The notes under the pieces: generated by a model
The model's database searches: none
Told to the model about the DNA's origin: nothing
What the model saw: the letters and a program-made list of their open reading frames with translations, nothing else
Program-made: the position numbers and the translations under genes
In this document: positions 35,085-47,550 of the stretch, piece by piece
Position numbering within the stretch: position 1 is the stretch's first letter
Layout of the letters: every line of letters starts with the position of its first letter
Assembly (NCBI GenBank): GCA_045837725.1
Contig: JBEWZL010000292.1
Coordinates: 62,001 to 126,000, forward strand
Direction: 5' to 3'
Source of the DNA: Vermamoeba vermiformis
Taxonomy: Eukaryota; Tubulinea; Echinamoebida
DNA: 64,000 nucleotides

Positions 35085-38000
35085 TTATTCTTTGGCATTG
35101 ATGAAGTAATCTAAGCCCTTCAAGTTAATAATCGCTGTTGCAATGTCTTGGAAGCCGAGGTCCATGGCTATTTGATGGCGCAGATGGAAGTCGTCCAAGT
35201 ACTCCAAGAACCGTCGGATCTGCATCAGGTATTGATTCTTTTGTGGATCTGCTTTGTATTTCTTCACTACATCGCGGAACAACTCGCTGGTGAGGGGCAG
35301 ATTGGTCAAGTAATCGTCCAAGAACTCGAAGTTGCCCAAAATAATCACTTGTTGGTAGAGCGGGCTAAGGCAAATTTGTTAGACAGATCTGCGGCAAGCA
35401 ACGAAAAACTTACGCGATCCATTCGGCGGATGTGTTCAATCCATACGCATTGGCTATGACAAGACACTCGACAAAGCTACCTTTGAACATGATTACTTTG
35501 CGTGCCTCATCGAGTGACAGGTTCATCACATTTGCATCGAGGTTCTCAAGCTGCAGTTGAATCAGCGCCGCTTGCATGAGAGCTTGAGCACTCATTTGCA
35601 TGCAGTGACTCTGCAGTCGTGGTGAGTATTGGGAGTGATATTATTAAGCGCGTCAAACTTACTTTGGTGTAATAGTCCGCTGCGTCCAAATAGCTCGCCA
35701 TGGCATTGAGCAGTGCTGATTGTTCGTGAATGGCGACACGTGCTTTAGGTTTGTTCTCACTCTGCACTGCGTGCAATTCTTCTTTGGCCTTCTCGACGCA
35801 ATAGTCTGCGTATTCGCGGTACATTTGGAAGCGCAAGAAGAGCAGTTTCATGAGTCCAATCTCTTGCGGGTACTTGGTTTTCAAGAAGACATAGAGCGAC
35901 ACTTGCAACTCTTTCTTGTCGTTGTCGTCTTCAATGTAAATGTTCTTCGACAACAGCATTTCAAAGCAGTTGAACTGCACGAGCAGATCGAGTATGTATT
36001 GCATGTTGGTGTACTCTTTGGTGCCTGTAATGAGTCTGACGAGCAGTTTGAACTGTTTCTGCTTCACGTACTCTTGCTGTAATACACAGTCAGCGCTATT
36101 CGTCTCAATAATACTGTTTTCTAGACGTACCTGCACGCGACCCTTAACGATGGCCAGGATGTGATTGGTGCCTTGGATTTGATGTGCCAAGGAGAAACAG
36201 AAGTGTGCTCGAATCAGCAGATCAACTTCGGCTTGAAGAGGAATGGAATACACCGTCATCTCAAAGTGTCGCAATAACTCTTTGCCGACCTCTTCAGGGA
36301 GCTGTATATGACGATTAATACTACCGGACAATCATATAACGAGCATCTACGTACACCACAAAGCATGACATATTCGCTGAAATGACGTGCAGACCAGACA
36401 TTGGCAATGATTTTTGCAGCGGAGTTCGATCGACCAGGGATTGGTTGACCAGGGCTGAGTACCGCATCGAAATCACTTTGCGAAGGGATGCGTTTCATTG
36501 GTGAGTTGAAATCAGCCTCTTTCATGCTCGAGTGTTCACTGGATGGTCCTGAAGATGGCATGGGACTCATTGGTGTCGTGCCTATTGAAGTGCCAGTGGA
36601 CCAATCGGGCGAGGTGAGAGATTGGAAGCAACCATCGGCAAGCACGTGCGCGACTTTGACAGCGTCGAGTTGATTCAACACGATGAATGACTTGGCCAGG
36701 CTGTATTTCTTCGGACCTTCAACAAGCACGAACCGCAGCACTTCATAGGGATCTTTTGTATTGATTTCCTCGAACGACAAGGAGAGGACTTGTGCAACCT
36801 GTTACGCATAATTATATTAGTAGGAGTAAAATTTATGTACAACTGTTGATATACCTTGTACTTGACAACAATTCTTTCACAAAACTGTTTAGCGTGATTA
36901 GACAGGCCGACTAATCGATCCAACAGCTCGGCTAGCTCATTCAAATCGTAGTCGTCAAAGTTCTTAGGGCCATAGCGCTCTTCATACAGTGCTTTGATTG
37001 GCTCGGGGATATCATTCGGTGTGAGGGCACCTTCAGCCAGCAAGGCGATTGTGCGTGCGAGAACAAGTTCTTTGCTCTCGTGCTTGAACTGGCGACAGAC
37101 TTTCTCAACTTCAGCGAAATTTCCGCTTTCATTAATGAGCCTGCCAACAATTTGTTCGAGTGCTTCGGTTGACATTGAGGGTGCTGCTTCCATATTTGGC
37201 AGTTTGCCCATTTTCGAAATATCTAGGATAGAAGAGTTGTTAGTTAAAGTGCAGTACCTAAAATACACTGGGCTCAGTACCGTGAGGAATGTGCGAGGCC
37301 ACTGAGACTTGAATCATCTTGGCTTCAATCTCTTGCAGTACTTCTGCGTGCTTCCAAGCCTCATTCTTCTCTTGTCCCGAGCCTGAGGCAGGTGGATGTT
37401 GCTCAGTCTGCTCGTTGAATTCACCATTGAACCACGACAAAGCAAGGGACAACAAGAATATTTTCTCTGCTGCCAAATTCTCAACAGTTAGACTCGAAGT
37501 GGGCTCAGTGCGCATGTCCTCGGCTGATTGATTAAAGAAGTCACCAGCCACGAGCGGTGAAGTCTTGTACTGCACGAAGAGTTCGTTGACTTTCTTCCAA
37601 ATTTCCTAGCACAGAATTAGCCCAACACACGCTAATGATACGACTAGTATAATGACTTACAATGCGCTCAGCAGCGATGTTCCAGAAGTGACTGAGGGAA
37701 AACTGTTTGAGCGTGTGTTGTGCTTGTTGCACGGTGATCGCGTCAACATCAAGTTCATTGGCTACAGCGACTGTTCGTGCGTCATCAAACAGCGCTGCTT
37801 CTGCCAATCTGTCGACGATAGTCTCTGCAGGAGGCAATGCAAAGGTCTTGGTGTCTTTGTCAAACAACAGGTCCACTAGTCCCGCATTGCTCAACAGGGC
37901 ACACGTTGTCTCCAATGTTTTGTACTTGGCGTGCAAGTTGACAGTTGACAGCACGCGCAGCAAATGACCGAGTTCGTAGGGTGTCTGAATGTGACTCATC

Positions 38001-41000
38001 ATTGACTGCTCACTTTCTTCGCGCACCCATCGTTCAATCCAATCTATCATTCGTTAGCATCGAAATTATTATGTGAGGCTTGTGGACGTACCAGTGTCAC
38101 CAATCTTAAACAATAGCGGGAAGGGAGGCTGACGCCAATTGGTCACAAATTGTTTCGCGTGTCCTAGTGCCTCCTCGTAGCGATATTGGACAAAAGTTTG
38201 CAAGAACTTGATCCAGTGCACCATTAAATGACCAGGCTCGAATAATTGGAATGCTCGCTGATGCAATTAAGTTAGCTTGGTCCATGCATGTTAATAATTC
38301 TAAATTACTTACGAGCAGGTGAATGAACTGTTTCTTGACGCACAGAATTGAGATCAATCGGCCAAGCGTGTCTAACGAGTCTAAGGACCACACGACTTTC
38401 TTGCCTTGAGTGAGGATTGTTTTTTCTTTGTTTTTTCGTTTCAATATCGTTGGAGACTCGTTGCTTTCAGTTGCTGAGGTGTCAAATGCCTTGAAGTAAT
38501 CCGTTGGGAATGAGGCGTAGAGCCACACAATCATGCAGTTGAGCGGTGTCACATCGGGGAAGCACTGTGCAATCACGGCGAGCAATGGTCTGCGTAGCTT
38601 TTGTGCGTACTTCAAGAGAGCCTCGCCAGGGTGCACTTGATTGCGCGCTTGATTGATGAGTTCGAAGAGATCGCTGCTTTGCGCCTCTTCCTCGTTCTCT
38701 TGAGTGACAAACGAACCTCTTTCTGCCTCCATTTGTTTGACACACGTAATCAAGTGCTGACGAAGGTTCACATCCGTGAAATATTTGTTAACAATGCGCA
38801 GCACTTGGTCTCCCGGGTAATGCAGGACTTGTGCCTCGTACAAGAACCGAACCCAGTCGTTTTGTTGCGCAAGTTCAATGAGTGGTGCATCGTTGAGAGT
38901 TAGTTTGTGGACACGACAGAATTGTGTGACGAGGTGCCATTTGTTGTTCAGTTTCAGCACCTGATCATCAGTGTTGGACTCAGTCTTGTCATCACTGACA
39001 TGCTCCTCAGGTTGTGGCATTGCCGCTGTGCTTTCTTCCAATTGCACCAAGATCTCTTTGAGGGTCTGATCACCTTGATCTTTGCTGATTGACAAGAACG
39101 GCAAGATGACTTCTTCGAGTATCTGCTCGTTAGGTCCCTCGTCCATTTTAACTTGTTGAAGTGCCGCTTTGAATTGATAAATGCGTCTAGCAGCCTCAAT
39201 GTCAATGGTGAGCTCTTCATTGCTCATGTCACACAGTTCTAAGAAGCTGACACACGCTGCTACTACTGTGTCGTCAAACATGTGCAAGAAGGCTGTCACT
39301 TTGACTACTTTCATCAGCAACATCATTTCTTCAATCGACAATGACGTCGATTTGTTATTACCCTCGTCGAGTTCATCTTGTTGCAATGCAGCACGTCCTT
39401 TGCTCATCAACAGGTGGTAAGCGTGGAATGGCTGACCATTGACGAGGTAATAGGGAATGTCAATGTTGTCCACAAAGCGCTCTGAGTCAAATTCGGCGTC
39501 ATTGAACGAGAGTACTTTAGTTGTGGCGTCCTTGTTTGGCTGTAAGATCTTGTCGACGCTGAATGGCTCATTTTGAAGTAAGGCATAGAGGTTGACGTCG
39601 CGTCTTCCAGAGAGCAGATTTAGCCTTCGAGTGGGCGTGATAATCGCTGAAATATCGTGCGATTTCTTCTTTGATTTGTTGTCTGTTTCGGGGAAGAAGA
39701 CCTCGCGCAAGAGCGGGTATTTCTTGAGGAAGTCATTCATTTGTGCCTTGTCAACGTAATGCACATCACCTTTGCCTGCATTCCAAATATCTACAGTGCG
39801 TTAGACATGATTAACTATTTCAAGTGATGATCTTACCTCTCAGTTGCATGGGAGCGTACATCAAAGTGCTCAATGCCATCAGTGGTCTCTTCTCACGGGA
39901 TTGAGAAGCAAACATTGAATTGACGGAGAACGACTTGTCTTTGTTGGCGGGCACTTTGAACCAAGCCTTGGCATTGAGAATCGAAAGTTCAAAGAGATTC
40001 TTGTGTGCTCTGAATGAGAACAACAACCTCGCCCAGCGTCGATTGACATCTTGATCTAACGGCGTGTCAAACAGTTTGTTGAGCTCCACGATCATTTCGT
40101 TAACTTGTTCTTCTGTGGTCGCCAATTGATACGTGTCCAAGTACGCAGTCAAGATAGAATAGAACTCGTTGAGAATGCAGTAACGAACAAAGAGCACGTG
40201 TAAAGGGGCAATGTGACCATAGGGCAACATCTGATCTGGCGAAATTCTTCGGTGCTTGGAGCCATCTACATCCCCAAATAGTTGATTCACTTTGGCCAGT
40301 CGTTCTAACATTGGAGGCAATAGCTTGGTCTTCGAACCACTGAATGTAGCATCTGTTTCCTCTTTAGTAAAGATGCCTACTGCAGCTAATTCATTGTACA
40401 ACATTTCTTTGACAAATCCCTGGTATTAAGTCAATACAAAGTCATAGTAATAGTAAGTTGCACTTACAGCTGCAGAGCGAATCTCATGAGGCAAAACCTC
40501 TTCGATTAATTTAATCAAATCCACGCGAGGTTTATCGTCCTCATCGTCTTCGGCTTGTTTGCGCCCTAACTTTCCTTTAGCATTGACAAAGTAACCAGCC
40601 AAGTTTATGTCGTGTACCCAAGAAGCCAGCTTGCGCCACATGTTGTGCGAGAGGTAAAATGAAAGTTGACTGATGAAGTCTTTCTCTTGCTTGTCTTGAG
40701 TGAACTCCCCGCGCGTGCTGGTGTCCGTCATTAAAGCAGCCTCAACGATGACACGTAACTTAGTTTGCAGGTCCCATTGGTCAATCCAGGTCAAGCGCCA
40801 TTGACCATATGTTGCAGATTCATTTGAGTCTTGCAGCGCATTTCCAGCGTCGTTTGTGTTGACTTCAGTGCCTGCACTGCGTAATTCTGACTGGATCTTT
40901 GGTGGCAAATCGTCCAAGGTCTTCAAGTCAGTAGTCTGTTGTTCCGACGTGACTTTCGGTTGTTGTTTTAAAGCAGCCAACCGCGCAATATCGTACTTGT

Positions 41001-43935
41001 GGTTGGGATAGAACTGCTCCAATTGGTGCAAGAATCCTAGAAAGAAAGAAAAATTAGAATTAATTGGTTGAGATAGTTGGGTACATACTGATGAGCTCTT
41101 GATCGTGTTCACTGAGTTTGTTGTTATCGTTCAAATACGTCAGAAGAACATTGCGCACATCTCGGCGTGATGTTTTCCACGCAATATTTTTAAAGTGCGA
41201 ATCGACGTCTTCTCCAATGCTGTTGATCATCTTTCTAGCCAATTCAAACTGATTCTGACACACTGCATGATAAATGACTGGTTCGCTGATTCGCTTCAAA
41301 TAGTTGAAGTCAATATCTACCACGGCACCACTGCGTGTCATGTCGGTCATTGTTCGGCCTTGGCTTTGATAGCGCCATTTTAAGTAACTCAATGCCAAAG
41401 ACGGGTTGCAATTGACGAGGGCGTGTTGCACAATCTGTACGTCACTTTGTCGCTCCCAAAGATGTCGATAATTACCGAAGCTGAGAGCCAGTTCGTCCAA
41501 GTCCTCCAATGACTGAGATGAGGCCAGTTCACGTGCTGCCTCTTCTTCTTCATCTCGTTCTTTGACTTGAGGAGTTCTAGTTGGACTTGAAGGTTGATCG
41601 TTCGTGTCATCTTCGTCACGCGGAGGTGTTACAGGAGCTGAAGGGTAGTCTTCGAGGTCGGTGGGTGACGTGCCTGATTCGAACAAGACACGTGGGCGAA
41701 TGCGACCAAGTCTGCTGACCTGCTCAGTCTCATCTCTGCTCTTTCTTTTGCTCTTGGCCACGCTCCAAGGACTGTACAAAATATCGTCGGTCGCGACAGT
41801 TTTGCTCATACTGAGGTGTCGGAGATTGATTTTGAATTGACGCAGTTCGTCCAGTACTTTTGATATGGTCATCATTTCTCCGTACAAATCTTGATCGACT
41901 TGCGACGTTGAAGAAGACACGGCGAGTCTGCTGATGGCCTGTGAGGACTTTTGATCGATGATTAGACTGACAAAGTTCATGCCAATGCGCAGCAGTTGAT
42001 CCCAAAACACTTCGTCTTGCACGGTCATTGTGTGTTGCTTGATGAAGTCGAGCAGAATATGACCGCCTGTCAATTGTTGGTCCGGATCTAGACTTTGTAG
42101 CACAGGTTCAATGACATCAAGTTGTCGATATCTAGCCAGTTGTTAGCAAGACACGTCGAGGTGTAATGATTTCAGTATTACCTGAGACCCATCTTGAGTG
42201 CGTGTAGCCGAAGCGTTCGACGATCCCATGAATTTAACTCGTACAATCGTTCGGCAAGAATAGGCGTTGTAAATATGATCAAATCATTGGTGATCTTTGA
42301 GCGAGTACGATCCATGCACAGAACGCACAACGACGACTCATCGATGAAGTAAAACATCATTCGACCAGGCACTCTCAGAGGTACGCTTTTTTGCAGTTCC
42401 AAAGAGTGTGCATCGCCCTAGTGTCTGTTAGAACACTCGTGATTTGATATTGCACTTACGTTTTCACGGCTATAGAAGCAACAAGTGACCGTCGTTTCAG
42501 ATCTAACAACGATTACAATGTGCGTCGCATTCACTTCAACACTTTCAACTTTTCCATCAACCAGAGCAGGTAGGAGTTGAGCTGATTGTGAGATATTTTT
42601 GGGTTGTGGTGTTTTTCTGGCGTTCCAACCGTTGAGAGCTAGATTGGGACGAATCTCATTATCACCAATATAAATAGATGACGTGTTGTAGACATATTTC
42701 GGCATATTGAAGTGAACTGGACGCAGTGGTTTCCAAGGTCTAGGCAATGAAGCTGGTCTGGGTTTAGAGCTGTCAAACCACCGCAACAGCGACGTGTCAG
42801 AGGATGTGTTGTCATCATGCGAATCATCGTCGTCTGTGCGTGGAAGATCTTTCCAATTCGCTGGTTGTTCTCTGAACAGCACATCAAGGGCGATTGACAA
42901 GACAGAGCCACGTGATGTTACGGCGACGAGAGTGCTCAAATCTTGCGACACCGAGAACGTGACGTACTCTGATTTTGACAGTTAATCATTAGTGTCATTA
43001 GTGTATAGAACTTACCATTGCTAGCAGTAAGCTGATTGGGAGTTTTGATGTTGTTCAATTCGACCGCTCCACGCTGTGCACCGCTCGTGTTAAATATCAC
43101 TGTCAACAGTTAAGGAATAAATACCAAGAGTGTAAAATAAGAGTGTATATATTAAAATAAATTGTTAATAGGATACAGACTCGATTAGTTGACTCCAAGA
43201 AGAATATCCAACTCTCGTGCAATGTAGCAGCAATTATTTTGGCCTTTGCGTCTTCGGTGCGAATGACTGATTTGACGCGCAAAATGTCCTCGAATATTTG
43301 AAGTACAAGCAGCGTATTGTGATTGAGATGCAGTAGTATGTAGTGTTGATTGCATCCTATCAATTTAACTGACGATATGGCTTCGACTTGGTTTGCTATT
43401 CAATCAATTAATAAACGAAATGTTGCGAGAAAAATCAAATGTTACCTTCTTGATATAAGTAATTGCCCAATATTTTTTCTACATTAACCATGGGTATCTT
43501 GTATCTCAATACTGCATTGTCACTATTTTTTCTGAATTCTATGATTTTCTCTGAGTAATTTTCTGCTTGGGCAAGATCATCGATTAAAATTGGTCGCACT
43601 GTCGTATCCTCGTCGAAGATAATGACATTATTCTTCGTGAAAAATTGATGAATAATTATAGCACCGGATTTGACTTGAGTGACAAGGAGTATACACGAAG
43701 ATATTGCCGATCTAATCCACTCGTAACGTTCGCACTTCTTTATTTCAATCTGCTTAGCCAATTGAATGTCATCTTCAATATTTCCTAGCTTATATAGACT
43801 AAGTTTATCTTCCAATGACTTAAACGCAATGAATGACAGATCGGGCGAAAGCTGAGCAGACGTGAAGTCCAAAATCGGAAGTTTTCGTGTGAACTTGCGC
43901 AATATTAGCGCGGTATGCTTTTCGGTGTCATTCAT
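35085..43935 (-). CDS. SPG11: Spatacsin (SPG11) homologue
   Basis: Eighteen exons (complement): 43935-43446, 43395-43177, 43099-43016, 42968-42460, 42417-42182, 42131-41089, 41036-40468, 40419-39838, 39791-38313, 38257-38092, 38043-37661, 37605-37269, 37222-36855, 36798-36355, 36301-36131, 36076-35663, 35610-35414, 35364-35085; 2656 aa, near the human protein's 2443. In animals spatacsin works with spastizin and AP-5 in lysosome reformation and endosome-to-Golgi sorting. The C-terminal spatacsin domain is clear: LLVRLITGTKEYTNMQYILD, NCFEMLLSKN, CLVIANAYGLNTSAEWI, YQQVIILGNFEFLDDY, VVKKYKADP. The N-terminal third reads like a degenerate beta-propeller, the middle as an alpha-solenoid with an acidic Pro/Ser linker. 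The intron between exons 15 and 16 has no in-frame stop. Confidence 0.9.
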
Positions 43936-44081
43936 TGTGCCATCATTCCGCTAATGATAAAAGAAAAAAATGTCGCTGTTACCAAAATTAATGGTTCCCG
44001 CGCTTTTTTTGCCCAAGGTTTTTAAATCACGTTATTCGCTGTTAGGAGGAATAAAAATACCACAATACAAGAATCATCAAA
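43936..44081. promoter_or_regulatory. Divergent promoter region SPG11 / katanin p80
   Basis: Only 146 bases separate the two start codons. It includes a GC-rich TTCCCGCGC patch next to a T run near 43995-44010, the only GC island in an AT-rich gap; this resembles E2F-type sites but no more can be said. Confidence 0.3.
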
Positions 44082-46055
44082 ATGGAGCATAGAGAGTCAA
44101 TACAAATAAGGCTGAGTAAGTTGAAGATCGCTCATGAAGTTTGTTTCTCATCCCTCAATGTAGGTGAATTTGACGCCAGCAAGGCACCTATTGAGTCGGT
44201 TAATATTGGCAGAAAATGTGGCCGTATTATGGTTACGGCAAGCGATAACACAATTAATGTTTGGTCTGTCGGAAAGCGCGATCCATTATTTGTGAGTAAT
44301 TACTACCCTTTTGCCTCGAATATAATTAATAATCATTAAAATATTCCAGCATTTTACAAATACACAGAAGGTTATGTGGGCGGACTTCGATCCTCGCGAA
44401 CAATACGTTGTCAGCGTCGATGAAAGTTCTATCAAATTGTGGGATTTAGAGCAAAGCACAAGTAAGTATTTGGGTTGTCTAACGATAACACTAACCCTTT
44501 ATTAGTCGCAAGAACAATCGATTTCTCAAACAAAATTAAAATGAGCGCCACGAAGCGAAACAACTTGGCTTATCATCCATTCGCCCACATTGTTGCTGTA
44601 CGATTCGAGGATTCGCCCGTGCAGATATGGGACTTTAAGGTATTAAAAATAAAGCCTTTTAACTCCCTTTCTAACTTTCCGTCAGTCTCGCACACTGTTA
44701 CAGACCTTGCCCGAGTCAACTGGCACGGGTCCCATTACCTTCTCGCCCGATGGTCGTTGGATTTGCGTCGCGAACAATACGGCAGTAAGCGTGTGGGACA
44801 TCACCACCGCACAGGTTGTGTTCACGCAGCAGCTCTCTACTGCCATCACTAGTGCAGTATTTAGCCCTACTCAAATTGCTCTCGTCCTTGCCACTCAATC
44901 TGGCGCCGTTGAGGTTTGGGACTTGGTGAACAACAAGCAGCTGAGCGAGGCAGTTCAAGAAGCACACGCTGAGCCTGTCACTTCTCTGGCTTTCAATTTG
45001 GAAAACACTCTTATTATTGGACAGACTGCTACTGGTGTCAAAGCCTTTGAGTGGCCTTCAGGTCAATGCGTGGATCAAATCACCATCGAGCACGATGAGT
45101 GGAAGACAATCGGTGAGCTGACACGTGTCCCGAGCTCACCTTATTTGATTGGTTGTGCTGTCAAAGAGAATAAGAGTGCTGCATGGGTTATCGATGCTTC
45201 AGTAAGTCTATCAATCATGTGATGTTATTTGACTAACGCGTATCAGAAATTCATGTCTGCGAGTGCCAACGAAACAGCCGATGCTGCAGGTGCAGAAGAT
45301 TTTGCAGTCAATAACTCACAGGACGAGACTTCTCAAGACGAAGAGGTTTCAGCTGCTGGTGCCTCCAAAGAGACACGGGCCAATGACGACATTGCTGAGG
45401 ATTTGCTCGAGGAGAGCTACGAGGTCTATGCCAACCTTACCACTCGTGCCACTAACTTGCGTGCCCTGCGATCATTGTGGAGTTCTAGAGTACGTACGAT
45501 AATTAGCGATGACGCCCAAACTGACGCATAATCAGGGCTCAGTTAAGTCATGCTTGGAAATGATCAACAAGTCCAATGATTCATTCATTCTGCACGACAT
45601 TATTCACAACGACGTCTTGTCGGTCACCCGAGCGGAATTGACTGTTGAAGACTGTTTGTTGTTGCTGCATCAACTCAAGCTGCTGCTGGGCTCGCAAGTT
45701 GATGAGTAAGTGCCCTTTTGACATACCATAACACTCACTAACACCTCCTCAGTCACATTCTGTCCTCGCTGAAGATGCTCAAAGAAATGGTCAAGACACA
45801 CGGGGCTGCCATCAAATCAGGCAAAGAAGCCATGATGAACTTGAGCGAAGACGACAAGTAAGACATTATCATTGTATCGTCGTGGCACGTGTACTAATTA
45901 CTGCCAACAGACAAACACAAGCGCGCAACATGTCATTCTACGAGAACTTTGTGGGCATTCGACGTCTGTTGCTGCAGCTGAAGAAAAAGAGCGGTGTCGT
46001 GAGCACTGCTTCCAAAGAGCTCTCTGACGACATTAACACTGCTATCAGTGCTTAA
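44082..46055 (+). CDS. KATNB1: Katanin p80, WD40 regulatory subunit
   Basis: Nine exons: 44082-44115, 44164-44291, 44350-44461, 44506-44639, 44704-45201, 45247-45489, 45536-45705, 45753-45857, 45911-46055; 522 aa. Katanin severs microtubules; p80 targets and activates the p60 AAA ATPase. N-terminal WD40 repeats include MVTASDNTINVWSV, YVVSVDESSIKLWD, VQIWDFK, ICVANNTAVSVWD and GAVEVWDLVNN. An acidic linker follows. The C-terminal con80 region that binds p60 starts near LRALRSLWSSRGSVKSCLEM and ends with KKKSGVVSTASKELSDDI, aligning with animal KATNB1. Relative to animals the repeats are less regular, so another WD40-con80 paralogue (KATNBL-type) is a lesser alternative. Confidence 0.8.
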
Positions 46056-46265
46056 GTGCATAATTATAGCGGCATTGTATTCTTCTAGGTGTATTATAAT
46101 AAAGTTCGTTAAATATTTTCGTGGGCTGTAGATCCGCGCAATCAATTGATTATAGCAATAACAATAGATTCCTTTATACAAAATATTTACAGTGGTACAA
46201 TTATTAGAATCTTGCTAATTGCTAATTCGAACCAAATAGTAGTCCGAACAGATTCGCTTGCTAAT

Positions 46266-47302
46266 TCACATAACGACGCATCGTCCTTTAGGCTCTTCAG
46301 TGGCTGTGGGCATGCCTAGTTCTTTTTGAATCTCTTCTGTTAAAGATAAAAACACGCGTGCTAAATGAAAATTTGTTGGTTAGATCTAGCCCCTTCAACG
46401 CATAGAAATTCGTTTCAATTTGACTTACCAATATTTTCGTCATTTTTCGCCGATGTCTCTACAAAAGCACAGCCCCATTTAGCTGCGAGTGCTTGGCCTT
46501 CTTCGGTTGAAATTTGTCTATTGAACGATTAGATCGTGTTCCAATAAAGATTTCTGTGTCGTTTCACAACGACAAAAATCAATAAATGAGCAAATAAAAA
46601 ATATTCTTCGGTTGAAAATCTATCGAATAAGCAAGCACAAATATAGGAAGCAATTTCAGATGGCATCGTGCCTTATGTCGAAGCGACGAATTTTCGCTTA
46701 CCTTTCATATGTTAAGTCTTTCTTATTTCCAACTAATACGCGAGGGACTTTATCTGTTCCCAAAGCATTCAAAATTTTTTCGTTAATGATCTTGACCATT
46801 TCAAAAGACGTCTTGGAAGTGACTGCATAAACTAATACATAGCCGTGAATTCCAACTGCATATTGCCGTTGAAAAATTGAATATTCATCCTGGAAATGAA
46901 AATTAGTCCCATGTCCATAAACCCAGCGGGATCGAATGTTTTTACGAACAATACTGTCAACCCGAAAAGTAATTAACTTACTTGGCCAGCAGTATCTACA
47001 ATTTCAAGGCCAAATTCTTCTCCTCCGTATTTAATTACTTTGTGGAATGTATTTTCGATTGTCGGATTGTATTGCTCAACAAACTGATTTTCTACAAACT
47101 GTACAGTCACCGTTGATTTGCCTATAAATATTACATTTAAGCGATAGTGCAAATTGAATTGTAAAAGAAATACGGGCGCTCACTTTCCAGATTAAATCTG
47201 GAAAGCAAATCCGGAAAAACAACATTAATTAAAGGTATAAGAACACTTACCAACGGCTCGAAAGCCCATAACAGCTACTTTTCTTTGCTTGTGAGGAGGC
47301 AT
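46266..47302 (-). CDS. RHEB: Rheb small GTPase
   Basis: Five exons (complement): 47302-47251, 47121-46982, 46889-46702, 46517-46429, 46336-46266; 179 aa. Rheb activates TOR complex 1 at lysosomes. Motifs: MPPHKQRKVAVMGFRAVGKST (split by intron 1; G1 with the Rheb-type Arg), switch I QYNPTIENTFHK, G3 IVDTAGQDEYSI, G4 VGNKKD, G5 ETSAK, and a C-terminal CVVM CaaX box for farnesylation. The start at 47302 is chosen because it aligns with Rheb proteins; the frame is open upstream to an ATG at 47422 that would add 40 residues. Its target pathway reaches eS6 translation. Confidence 0.93.
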
Positions 47303-47550
47303 TTGTGGTTGTGTCTTCTTCGTTGGTTGTGAAAATAAGGTGGAACACAACCCAACTTGAATTTCACTCCGAACTTTGCGATTCACGCGTGGATCTACTT
47401 CTAGAACAGTCTTAAACTCCAAAAGAATAGTCTAAATAAGGGCATGGCTTTTGATCCTACGTGCACGTACGAAAAGAATTGTTTTGACAGTGACATTTAT
47501 TATTCTGAACCAGATCCGCGTACAAGAATGAAAATAAATGACTATTTATA

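Noticed and set aside
47303-47422. 40-residue N-terminal extension of Rheb from an upstream ATG
   Set aside because: The downstream Met aligns with the conserved start of Rheb proteins; the extension has no similarity and probably is 5' UTR.
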